NCBI GenBank assembly: GCA_028289095.1 | Contig: JAQGGY010000052.1 | Span: forward strand, 1 to 9,368 | Reading direction: 5' to 3' | Length of the DNA stretch: 9,368 nucleotides | DNA from: Candidatus Saccharimonadota bacterium | GTDB taxonomy: Bacteria > Patescibacteriota > Saccharimonadia > Saccharimonadales > Saccharimonadaceae | Shown: piece after piece, positions 1 to 5,912 of the stretch | Layout: every line of letters begins with the position of its first letter | Position numbering within the stretch: position 1 is the stretch's first letter | The notes under the pieces: generated by a model | Databases searched by the model: none | Told to the model about the DNA's origin: nothing | Seen by the model: the letters and a program-made list of their open reading frames with translations, nothing else | Program-made: the position numbers and the translations under genes

Positions 1-1718
1 TCTAAAACAGTACTATACGGTTTATAGACGCCCATCCTTGCTAATGATGCAAAGGCGTTGACGTGATCGATTTGTCTGGTGCCACATCCACCAATCGATG
101 ATGAAAGCCCGGCCTGTGCATCGGCGCCTTGTGTACAGTAGTTGGTATCACCAAGCGCACGAATTTTTTCAAGCGTTGGCTCTATGCCTGCGACGTGCAT
201 AGCTTTAACAGCAGGAACGTTACGAGACAGGGCAAGTGAGCGACGGATATTAATACCGCCAAGATATTTACCGTCAGCGTTTTTTAGCTGCGCGCCGTAA
301 ATACTCGTCATCGAATTGTCGTCGGCAAGTACTGATCCACTGCCGTAATTTACTTTCCCTTCGCCTTGGTTAGAGAACAGTTGCGCATAGACAAGAGGCT
401 TGATGGTTGATCCTGGCTGAATGTATGCCGTTGCCGCATTGTCTTGACCAAAGCCAGGATAATTAAAGTCGCGGCTGCCCATCATAGCAACAATCTGCCC
501 GGTCTGCGTGTCTTCGACGGTCGCAGCGCCGTTCGTAAATCCTGCAAAGTTAGGTGTTGAAGAGTTGAACATTGCCGTCATTGATTCTTCTAGTTTATTT
601 TGGATCCGGGCGTCTAGTGTGGTTTTGACAGTTAATCCACCGCGTCCAACAGTTGTTTTGCCTAATTCACGTTCTAGTTGTGCGCGTACCATCTGTACGA
701 AGTGAGGGGCTTTGATGTCCTTATAGGGGTCGGATGCAGGGAGGATATTATCAAGAATCGGGTATTTCTTTGCGTCATCCGCTTGGGTCTTTGTAATGTA
801 TTTTTGATCAACCATGCTATCGAGCACTTTGTGTTGTCGGGCAATCAATGGTTCATGGCCTGCAAGGTTGTAGGGGTCATATAAACCAGGCTGGTTAGGG
901 ATGGCTGCAAGTAGGGCTGCTTGTGCTAATGTCAGGTCCTTTGCGTTGACGCCGAAATAGGTTTGCGCACCTGATTGTACGCCGTTACGACGTCCACCGT
1001 ATGGCGACTCGTTCAAGTACAAGTCAAGGATACTATCTTTGTCGTACATACGTTCAACTTCGACAGATAGGATCATCTCTTTGATTTTACGAGGAACACC
1101 GCCTAGGCCACGGTCTGCTGCTTGATCAGCAAAAAACACCTGCTTTACTAATTGCTGTGTAAGTGTGGATCCACCCTGAACGCTGCCACCGTTGGCATTG
1201 TTGATCAACGAGCGTGAAATACCACTGATGCTAATACCGCCATGTTTATAGAAATCTTGGTCTTCGATAGCAATTGTCGCTTGCTTCATGTAGGGGTTGA
1301 TGTCTTTACCGTCAACGACTAACTTGTAATTACCGTCGCCTTTATCTTCCCATAGTAGTGCGCCGTTACGATCAATATATCTTGTCACAGTCGTCTGGAC
1401 ACGTTTGCTAATTTCGCCAGGTCGAATAGAGTCTAAGTCTTTGCGGTAGTAGGCAAATAACGCACCGACGGTCAGCACCATTAGTAATAAGCCAATACCA
1501 ACAATTTTGAGCGCCATAATGCCACCCTTTTTACTAAACCAATAGCCAAAGAGTCGCTTTGGGTGCATACGGTACGCTAGGCGCATCAGGGGCTGTTTAG
1601 GCAAGCTGGCAAGGTATTCAGCTTTTTTGCGCAATTCCATATCCTTACGAGTACGCCGATTGCGAGTCAGATTAGAGTACACGCTCATATTGCGTGATTT
1701 GTTTGTTCGTTTAGCCAC
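1..1718 (-). CDS. Class A (PBP1A-type) penicillin-binding protein, C-terminus cut by window edge
   Basis: Bifunctional peptidoglycan synthase: a GT51 domain polymerises lipid II into glycan and a transpeptidase domain crosslinks stem peptides outside the membrane. I translated 572 codons from GTG at 1718; the frame is open through the left edge. Residues 1-65 are a strongly basic cytoplasmic tail, followed by one membrane segment at about 66-91. GT51 signatures are visible: IEDQDFYKHGG (151-161, catalytic Glu152), GGSTLTQQLVKQ (182-193), RKIKEMILSVEVER (210-223) and ILDLYLNESPYGG (230-242). In the transpeptidase domain the SxxK motif is STIK (437-440, nucleophile Ser437) and the SxN motif is SRN (498-500). 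The KTG motif should lie outside the window. The GTG is preferred because the frame upstream meets TGA before any ATG; the only early alternative is Met11. No clear Shine-Dalgarno is seen. It is divergent from tyrS, with its own extended -10. Family assignment is secure; the exact paralog is not. Confidence 0.95.
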   Translation of the reverse strand, partial: MAKRTNKSRNMSVYSNLTRNRRTRKDMELRKKAEYLASLPKQPLMRLAYRMHPKRLFGYWFSKKGGIMALKIVGIGLLLMVLTVGALFAYYRKDLDSIRPGEISKRVQTTVTRYIDRNGALLWEDKGDGNYKLVVDGKDINPYMKQATIAIEDQDFYKHGGISISGISRSLINNANGGSVQGGSTLTQQLVKQVFFADQAADRGLGGVPRKIKEMILSVEVERMYDKDSILDLYLNESPYGGRRNGVQSGAQTYFGVNAKDLTLAQAALLAAIPNQPGLYDPYNLAGHEPLIARQHKVLDSMVDQKYITKTQADDAKKYPILDNILPASDPYKDIKAPHFVQMVRAQLERELGKTTVGRGGLTVKTTLDARIQNKLEESMTAMFNSSTPNFAGFTNGAATVEDTQTGQIVAMMGSRDFNYPGFGQDNAATAYIQPGSTIKPLVYAQLFSNQGEGKVNYGSGSVLADDNSMTSIYGAQLKNADGKYLGGINIRRSLALSRNVPAVKAMHVAGIEPTLEKIRALGDTNYCTQGADAQAGLSSSIGGCGTRQIDHVNAFASLARMGVYKPYSTVL

Positions 1719-1750
1719 GTCGTATAATTCCCATAAGCAGTATTGTAATC

Positions 1751-1759
1751 ATTATAGCA
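1751..1759 (-). promoter_or_regulatory. Extended -10 promoter of the penicillin-binding protein gene
   Basis: On the minus strand the sequence reads TGCTATAAT, a perfect -10 hexamer with the TGn extension. A weak -35-like TGGACT lies 16 bases further upstream. Transcription would begin near 1744, giving a leader of about 27 bases before the GTG at 1718. This is a sequence match only. Confidence 0.6.
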
Positions 1760-1788
1760 TTAATTTCATCCAGTCCAGCGTTATTTTC

Positions 1789-1797
1789 TGGTATACT
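1789..1797 (+). promoter_or_regulatory. Extended -10 promoter of the tyrS operon
   Basis: TGGTATACT is an extended -10 element (TGn plus a 5/6 hexamer) with no good -35. A start near 1804 would leave a leader of about 23 bases that contains a clear ribosome binding site. The leader is too short for a T-box or other tyrosine-sensing riboswitch, so no leader-based regulation is visible. Confidence 0.55.
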
Positions 1798-1816
1798 GGC
1801 AACAGAAATAACAGAT

Positions 1817-1821
1817 AGGAG
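1817..1821 (+). promoter_or_regulatory. Ribosome binding site of tyrS
   Basis: AGGAG lies 5 bases before the ATG at 1827. It is the strongest Shine-Dalgarno in the window and fixes the tyrS start. Confidence 0.75.
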
Positions 1822-1826
1822 TAAGA

Positions 1827-3041
1827 ATGAAACTTTCCGAAGAGCTACAATGGCGTGGCTTTGTAAATCAGACAACCTTTAGTGATCTTTCGGCACTTGA
1901 TGGTGCTCCTATTTCTTTCTATTTTGGCGTTGACCCTAGTGCGGACAGTATGCAAATTGGCAACCTAGCTGCAGCAATGATGGTCCGTCACTTTATTAAT
2001 CATGGACATAACGCTTTCCTGCTTGTTGGTGGCGCTACTGGTATGATCGGTGATCCTGACGGTAAAGCTGATGAGCGCAATTTAAAAACGCTTGATGAAA
2101 TCGCAAAAAACAAAGCTGGAATTGCAACGCAGTACAAACAAGTGTTTGCTGGCAAGAAATTTGAATTGGTCGATAACTATGACTGGTTTAAGGACATTAG
2201 TTATTTGGATTTTCTGCGTAATGTCGGCAAGCATGTCCCAATGAGCATGATGCTCGGTCGCGACTTTGTACAATCTCGTTTAGGTGAAGATGGTTCTGGC
2301 ATTAGCTATGCTGAGTTTAGCTATTCGCTTATTCAGGGTTACGACTTCGTACATTTATATAAAAATCACGGAGTGACATTACAAGTGTGTGGCGCCGACC
2401 AATGGGGGAACTCGATCGCTGGCATCGATCTGATCCGTCGCATGGAAGGTGGCGAAGCGCATGTGTATTCAACGCCGCTGGTTATTAATAAAGCGACGGG
2501 GATTAAGTTCGGTAAATCCGAAGGTGGCGCTGTCTGGTTAGACGCCAATAAAACGAGCGTTTATAAATTTTATCAGTTCTGGTTAAATGTCGATGACGAA
2601 GGTGTGATTGATTATGCAAAAATTTACACTCTACTATCTAAAGAAGAATTAGAAGTACTTTCCGAGCAGCAAAAGCAAAATCCTGGTGCCCGCCCTGCAC
2701 AACGTGCGCTTGCCCGCGAAGTAACAGCGCTCGTTCATGGCAAAGAGCGCCTAGAAAGTGTCGAACGCGTCACCGAGGTATTATTTGGCGCAAGACTATT
2801 CACGGATTTGGACGATGGAGATCTTAAAGTTCTCGCAGAAGAGATTCCAAGAGTTATTGCAGGTAAGACAGTCGTGGAATGCTTAGTTGAATCAGGCGTC
2901 GCTTCAAGTAACGGTGAGGCTCGTCGTCTCATTGCTAGCGGAGCTATTTCTGTAAATGGAGACAAGATTACCGACGACCTTCAACTGGAAGCGACAGCAT
3001 TGATTAAAAAAGGCAAAAATAACTTCATCTTAGTCCGTTAA
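1827..3041 (+). CDS. tyrS: Tyrosyl-tRNA synthetase
   Basis: Cytoplasmic class I aminoacyl-tRNA synthetase charging tRNA-Tyr with tyrosine at the expense of ATP. At 404 aa it has normal bacterial length. The Rossmann catalytic domain carries the HIGH-region signature as PSADSMQIGN (37-46), the mobile loop GDPDGKADER (75-84), the tyrosine-pocket segment YSLIQGYDF (166-174), CGADQWGN (188-195) and the KMSKS-type loop KFGKS (227-231). The C-terminal region from about 347 is an S4-type RNA-binding domain (ARRLIASGAISVNG, 365-378). The HIGH tetrapeptide is QIGN instead of HIGH/HLGH, and the preceding Thr of PTADS is Ser; these are conservative changes at ATP-binding positions, discussed in the findings. 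The start is fixed by AGGAG 5 bases upstream. It heads a two-gene unit with the downstream permease, 4 bases away. Confidence 0.97.
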   Translation: MKLSEELQWRGFVNQTTFSDLSALDGAPISFYFGVDPSADSMQIGNLAAAMMVRHFINHGHNAFLLVGGATGMIGDPDGKADERNLKTLDEIAKNKAGIATQYKQVFAGKKFELVDNYDWFKDISYLDFLRNVGKHVPMSMMLGRDFVQSRLGEDGSGISYAEFSYSLIQGYDFVHLYKNHGVTLQVCGADQWGNSIAGIDLIRRMEGGEAHVYSTPLVINKATGIKFGKSEGGAVWLDANKTSVYKFYQFWLNVDDEGVIDYAKIYTLLSKEELEVLSEQQKQNPGARPAQRALAREVTALVHGKERLESVERVTEVLFGARLFTDLDDGDLKVLAEEIPRVIAGKTVVECLVESGVASSNGEARRLIASGAISVNGDKITDDLQLEATALIKKGKNNFILVR

Positions 3042-3045
3042 TGTA

Positions 3046-3783
3046 ATGGATCTCCTGCCAATCATTTTGCTATTTTTCGGTGGACTTATCACCGGCGTCC
3101 TGTCGGGCATTAGCGGTGGTGGTGCTGGTATGCTGATGATACCGTTGATGATTGCTGTCGGTCTGTCACCGCAACAGGCGGTTGCTACAGGAAAAATGAG
3201 CGCCCTCGGATCTGCATTTGGTGGATTGTCGGCATTTAGAAAATCAGGGCATATTCGCAAAGATATCGTGAAGGTTATGCTGCCGATAGCTATAGTTATC
3301 GGATTATTGACTCCATTTATATTCATCAAGCTGGATGGTGAAATTATGCAGAAAATCATTGGTGTGATTTTATTGCTCATGATCCCGACATTATTTATCC
3401 GCAAGAAGACATCAGCTACTCATGGAATTAGAAGAAAAGGATTAGGCTACGTGCTATACGGCCTCATTTTGACTCTACAATCATTATTTGGATCTGGTGT
3501 CGGCTCGCTTTCTTTGTTCGTGCAAACATTACTGTTGGGTACATCTAAAATCGAAGCGAATGCAACGAAGCGCGCGATCACTGCTATTCTTACTCCGTTG
3601 ACTTTCATTGGGTTATTACTGGCCGGTTTCGTACATATCGTATACGGTGCCTCTGCTATTACAGGAAGCTTCATGGGGACGCATCTAGGTTCAAAGATCG
3701 CCATTAAACGCGGCGATACGTTCGTAACATATGCGATGGCCGTAGTGGTGGGTTTAAGCGCGCTATTGCTCCTTTTTATGTAG
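3046..3783 (+). CDS. TSUP (TauE/SafE) family membrane permease
   Basis: Integral inner-membrane protein of 245 aa, the usual size for this family, whose characterised members move sulfite, sulfonates, thiosulfate or other small organic anions. Hydrophobic segments lie at roughly 4-37, 43-62, 73-95, 101-118, 134-162, 177-217 and 225-245. The family's duplicated architecture is visible: the first half has GVLSGISGGGAGMLMIPLM (17-35) followed by VATGKMSALGSAFGG (46-60), and the second half has GSGVGSLSLFVQTLLLG (149-165) followed by ANATKRAITA (171-180). Substrate cannot be read from the sequence. The ATG sits 4 bases after the tyrS stop with no Shine-Dalgarno, so translation is probably coupled to tyrS. 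It converges on the HD-hydrolase gene, 41 bases away. There is no obvious sulfur-metabolism gene nearby. Confidence 0.88.
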   Translation: MDLLPIILLFFGGLITGVLSGISGGGAGMLMIPLMIAVGLSPQQAVATGKMSALGSAFGGLSAFRKSGHIRKDIVKVMLPIAIVIGLLTPFIFIKLDGEIMQKIIGVILLLMIPTLFIRKKTSATHGIRRKGLGYVLYGLILTLQSLFGSGVGSLSLFVQTLLLGTSKIEANATKRAITAILTPLTFIGLLLAGFVHIVYGASAITGSFMGTHLGSKIAIKRGDTFVTYAMAVVVGLSALLLLFM

Positions 3784-3787
3784 CATT

Positions 3788-3857
3788 AAAGAATTTCACG
3801 AATGGGGTATTGCGATGGTTTTACTCAGCTTTGGGAATTTATATATTCTTTCGTGAA
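3788..3857. repeat. Interleaved inverted repeats at a convergent gene junction
   Basis: AAAGAAT (3788-3794) pairs with ATTCTTT (3845-3851), and TTCACGAA (3795-3802) pairs with TTCGTGAA (3850-3857). The two pairings are interleaved, not nested, so only one helix can form at a time, and each has a loop of about 50 bases. The right arms lie in the 3' end of the HD-hydrolase gene. Neither arm is GC-rich nor followed by a T-run, so this is not a convincing intrinsic terminator. Confidence 0.35.
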
Positions 3858-4511
3858 GACGTCACCTAGGTACTGGTAAAGTTCGACAATTTCCGGGGTG
3901 TCTTCACCAAAACGTCGTACCATGCTGTCATCTAGCCGCTGCTTATTAGTTATTAGCTGAGCAACGTTGGTAATACCGTAATCCTCACGCATCACCATTT
4001 TTCCTGGCCCTAGGATGTCGACTAATAACGGAGTTAGTTTGTCGACGGCACGTGTGAATCTGGATTCAGGTGTCAGTTGTTCCTCGTATTCCACTAGCAA
4101 GCCGCCAATGTACGGGGGTAATATATCTACAAGCTCTTGTAGTGCGTTTTGCTCTAGTGCATGTTTATCTAATAATTCTTGCTCGGATAGGCTATATGTT
4201 GGCGTGTCGCCGACGCGGATTTCGATGAAATCGTGGATACTTGCGTACTGCGATATCAGTCCTTTGTCTAATTCTGGCCGTAGCTCGTTTGCAAGTTCAA
4301 TCGCAAGGACGCCTACCATCAGGCTATGCTCTGCATCATTTTCGCGGTGTTGTTCGTGGTATCTAGGTACTCGTTCTACGCCAGCATATCGAATACATAG
4401 TTCGGCTAATGAAAGGCTGATAGTGCCCATACGTTCTATCGATAGTTCATGTATTTTTTGTGCATTATGTCGCTCAAATTTTACAAACGGTGCATATCTT
4501 TCAGTTGTCAT
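3825..4511 (-). CDS. HD-domain phosphohydrolase, YfbR/HDDC2-like 5'-deoxynucleotidase
   Basis: Predicted cytoplasmic, metal-dependent phosphatase of 228 aa; characterised relatives dephosphorylate deoxynucleoside 5'-monophosphates. Metal ligands appear in the expected order: His62 in NDAEHSLMVG (58-67), the His93-Asp94 pair in IHDFIEIRVGDTPTYS (92-107), Glu97, and Asp157 in RAVDKLTPLL (154-163). E. coli YfbR has the same pattern (His33, His68-Asp69, Glu72, Asp137) with similar spacing. The GDTPTYS segment corresponds to the GDLPTP segment of YfbR. VPRY (48-51) sits where relatives place a phosphate-binding Arg. The ATG at 4511 has AAAGGA upstream. It is divergent from the wHTH-Nudix gene and convergent with the permease, so it is likely monocistronic. 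Fold and catalytic residues are well supported; the substrate is inferred from family. Confidence 0.85.
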   Translation of the reverse strand: MTTERYAPFVKFERHNAQKIHELSIERMGTISLSLAELCIRYAGVERVPRYHEQHRENDAEHSLMVGVLAIELANELRPELDKGLISQYASIHDFIEIRVGDTPTYSLSEQELLDKHALEQNALQELVDILPPYIGGLLVEYEEQLTPESRFTRAVDKLTPLLVDILGPGKMVMREDYGITNVAQLITNKQRLDDSMVRRFGEDTPEIVELYQYLGDVFTKEYINSQS

Positions 4512-4518
4512 GTCTGTA

Positions 4519-4524
4519 TCCTTT
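4519..4524 (-). promoter_or_regulatory. Ribosome binding site of the HD-hydrolase gene
   Basis: AAAGGA on the minus strand lies 7 bases before the ATG at 4511 and supports that start. No strong promoter could be assigned to this gene; a minus-strand TATACT at 4583-4588 is a candidate -10 but lacks a -35 and overlaps the plus-strand TATAAT. Confidence 0.55.
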
Positions 4525-4584
4525 CATGGTTATTCACAGGGACATGTATGACTGTAACGTGCTATGATAGTCGTGAATAGCAAG

Positions 4585-4590
4585 TATAAT
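4585..4590 (+). promoter_or_regulatory. -10 box of the wHTH-Nudix gene
   Basis: A consensus TATAAT lies 20 bases before the ATG at 4611, predicting a transcript start near 4597 and a leader of about 14 bases with no Shine-Dalgarno. No good -35 is present. The box overlaps the 13-bp dyad at 4589-4601, so a protein bound there would block this promoter. Confidence 0.5.
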
Positions 4591-4601
4591 TTGACTCAAA
4601 T
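4589..4601. promoter_or_regulatory. Perfect 13-bp dyad, operator-like
   Basis: ATTTGACTCAAAT is a perfect inverted repeat (ATTTGA, central C, TCAAAT). It covers the end of the TATAAT box and the predicted start site of the wHTH-Nudix gene, in the region shared with the divergent HD-hydrolase gene. Position and symmetry fit an operator for a dimeric winged-helix protein; autoregulation by the adjacent product is inference. Confidence 0.45.
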
Positions 4602-4610
4602 ATTATTGAC

Positions 4611-5273
4611 ATGCATCATATCCAACACTACATACTGATAAAATTATCAACGACAAAATGGGCGCGTTTTAGCGAAATGCGTCCGCCAAAAGTTGACAGC
4701 AACGCCTATAGTTATCATTTGACATTACTACAGAAGCAACAACTGGTCGAAAAGCACGTCGAAAAAGGTTACCGTCTGAGTCCGAAAGGTCTAGCACACG
4801 TTGATCGCATGAGTTCGAGCGAGCTACATGTGCGCATACAACCTAAAATTATTTCTATGTGCTTGCTATATGACGAGCAGGACAATGTGGCATTGCTTGC
4901 AAAAAGTAAGCAGCCATTTATTAGTGCCTGGGTATTCCCACATGGCAAAATGCATATCGAGGATGGTAGCGCACGTAGTGCGATGGTTAGGGAAATTAAT
5001 GAGCGCGTTGCTATTAGTGAAAATGATACTTTAAGGCATGCCGCCGACGTATATATCCATGCTTCGATTAATGGTCAATTAGTTTCGTCAATTCTGGCAC
5101 ACGTCTTTACGATGCGAGTGACTCGCTCGGATATTGAGCGTCAAGATATCAAATGGACGACAAAACATGATTGGGCCGATCTGCAGTTGGCGCCGGGCGT
5201 ACAAGAAATATACGAATTAATCGAAGCGAATAAAGGTTCGTTTGCATACGCAGAGTATTCGATTGACTGGTAG
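4611..5273 (+). CDS. Winged-helix DNA-binding domain fused to a degenerate Nudix domain
   Basis: A 220-aa two-domain protein. Residues 1 to about 67 look like a winged helix-turn-helix: helix at about 2-13, a recognition-helix candidate in SYHLTLLQKQQLVEKH (34-49), and a wing hairpin in EKGYRLSPKGLAHVDR (51-66), as in ArsR/PadR-type regulators. Residues about 77-205 resemble a Nudix fold: beta strand KIISMCLLYD (79-88), AWVFPHGKM (106-114) for the usual W.FPGGK, and REINERVAI (127-135) for REUxEExGU. The box is degenerate: one extra residue after GK, no Glu at its first conserved position, Arg132 for the last Glu of REUxEE, and no Gly before the final hydrophobic. Glu128 and Glu131 remain. 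A ligand-sensing, weak or altered hydrolase role is likelier than a standard one. NrtR-type regulators have the domains in the opposite order. Start 4611 is kept because the next Met (23) would delete the first helix. Confidence 0.75.
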   Translation: MHHIQHYILIKLSTTKWARFSEMRPPKVDSNAYSYHLTLLQKQQLVEKHVEKGYRLSPKGLAHVDRMSSSELHVRIQPKIISMCLLYDEQDNVALLAKSKQPFISAWVFPHGKMHIEDGSARSAMVREINERVAISENDTLRHAADVYIHASINGQLVSSILAHVFTMRVTRSDIERQDIKWTTKHDWADLQLAPGVQEIYELIEANKGSFAYAEYSIDW

Positions 5274-5292
5274 TGCGGCTGTAAGAGTCAAT
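5262..5292. repeat. Inverted repeat ATTGACT/AGTCAAT upstream of the pilin gene
   Basis: ATTGACT (5262-5268) and AGTCAAT (5286-5292) form 7-bp perfect arms around a 17-base spacer, spanning the stop codon of the wHTH-Nudix gene. No T-run follows, so a terminator is unlikely. The arms share the TTGACT core of the dyad at 4589-4601, though TTGACT also occurs inside the permease gene, so the resemblance may be chance. Confidence 0.35.
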
Positions 5293-5299
5293 TCAAATG

Positions 5300-5329
5300 T
5301 TGCGAAGTGTCATAACGCTCGTGTATGAT
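5300..5329 (+). promoter_or_regulatory. Candidate promoter of the pilin gene
   Basis: TTGCGA (5300-5305, 4/6 match to the -35) is separated by 18 bases from TATGAT (5324-5329, 5/6 match to the -10). Transcription would begin around 5336-5337, on the ATG at 5337. If real, the upstream ATG at 5325 lies inside the -10 box and cannot be used, and the message is leaderless. Confidence 0.4.
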
Positions 5330-5876
5330 AGTAGTAATGAAAAAAGCGTGGGCGCAAAAACAAAAAGGCTTTACAATCGTCGAATTACTGATCGTCATTG
5401 TAGTAATCGGCATATTGGCTGCGATCACTATCGTGGCGTATAACAACGTACAGGCTCGCAGTAACCAAAGCAAGATCGATGCAGATATGCGTAACCTTAA
5501 GCAAGCGATAGAAGTTGCGCGCAACCAGGATGGTGTCGCGCTTCGTTACGTAACGTTAAGTGCGGCAACAGGATCGGGATGTTGGGGCAAGGCGACGGAT
5601 ACCGACCTTGCGACGTTGCCGAAAGCTACCGATGGATGCTGGACGAACTATGCAGCCGCACTTGATCGGATTAGTACAGCAAGCGGTATGAATGTTCGAA
5701 ATCTTGTTGATCCATGGGGGCGTCCGTATTACATGGATGAAAATGAGGGCGAAGGTGCTGATCCTCCAAATGCTTGCGGTGATGATGCTATCGGTGTTTA
5801 TGCGCGTCCATTTACAACCGGTCAGACGATGACGAAACACACAATTATCCGCAATATCCAGCCTGCATGTTTGTAG
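5325..5876 (+). CDS. Type IV pilin-like / GspG-like prepilin
   Basis: Secreted pilin or pseudopilin made as a prepilin, processed at the inner membrane by a PilD-type peptidase and assembled into a filament. The longest frame has 183 aa, or 179 from the ATG at 5337; the second start is favoured because it gives the short basic leader MKKAWAQKQKG typical of prepilins. Cleavage is predicted between Gly15 and Phe16 (long numbering), followed by FTIVELLIVIVVIGILAAI (16-34) with the conserved Glu at mature position 5. The C-terminal globular part has DPWGRPYYMDE (129-139), a hallmark of the major pseudopilin GspG. Four cysteines (86, 105, 151, 182) could form two disulfides. Neither start has a Shine-Dalgarno. 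No assembly ATPase, platform protein or peptidase gene is nearby, so partners must be encoded elsewhere. Major pilin versus minor pilin cannot be decided. Confidence 0.88.
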   Translation: MIVVMKKAWAQKQKGFTIVELLIVIVVIGILAAITIVAYNNVQARSNQSKIDADMRNLKQAIEVARNQDGVALRYVTLSAATGSGCWGKATDTDLATLPKATDGCWTNYAAALDRISTASGMNVRNLVDPWGRPYYMDENEGEGADPPNACGDDAIGVYARPFTTGQTMTKHTIIRNIQPACL

Positions 5877-5878
5877 GC
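5861..5878 (+). other. Small hairpin over the pilin stop codon
   Basis: GCCTGCA (5861-5867) can pair with TGTAGGC (5872-5878), seven pairs including one G-U, around a TGTT tetraloop. It includes the stop codon at 5874-5876. The T-run of an intrinsic terminator is missing, so at most it might slow transcription or protect the 3' end. Confidence 0.3.
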
Positions 5879-5897
5879 ATCGCTAGCTCGTAAAAAC

Positions 5898-5906
5898 TGT
5901 TAAAAT
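5898..5906 (+). promoter_or_regulatory. Extended -10 promoter placing the recG start codon at +1
   Basis: TGTTAAAAT is an extended -10 (TGn plus 5/6 hexamer) with no recognisable -35. The expected start, 7 bases downstream of the hexamer, is 5913, the A of the recG ATG. No Shine-Dalgarno precedes the ATG, which agrees with leaderless initiation. Confidence 0.45.
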
Positions 5907-5912
5907 AAAGAT

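Noticed and set aside
508..884. Short plus-strand frames inside the penicillin-binding protein region
   Set aside because: The minus strand is continuously open with GT51 and transpeptidase motifs, so these are shadows.
3030..3404. 124-aa minus-strand frame opposite the tyrS end and permease
   Set aside because: Ile- and Pro-rich reading of the complement of a clear TSUP gene; no ribosome binding site or domain.
3784..3824. Bidirectional intrinsic terminator between the convergent genes
   Set aside because: No GC-rich stem followed by a T-run on either strand; only long-loop, AT-rich inverted repeats are present.
4015..4551. 178-aa open frame on the plus strand across the HD-hydrolase gene
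   Set aside because: Its product is Ser- and Cys-rich with no recognisable domain, and it is the complement of a gene with clear catalytic motifs. It is an antisense shadow.
4606..4636. TTGACA with a downstream CATACT as the promoter of the wHTH-Nudix gene
   Set aside because: The 19-base spacing is poor and transcription would begin inside the gene, leaving Met23 as start and deleting the first helix of the DNA-binding domain. The TATAAT at 4585 fits better.
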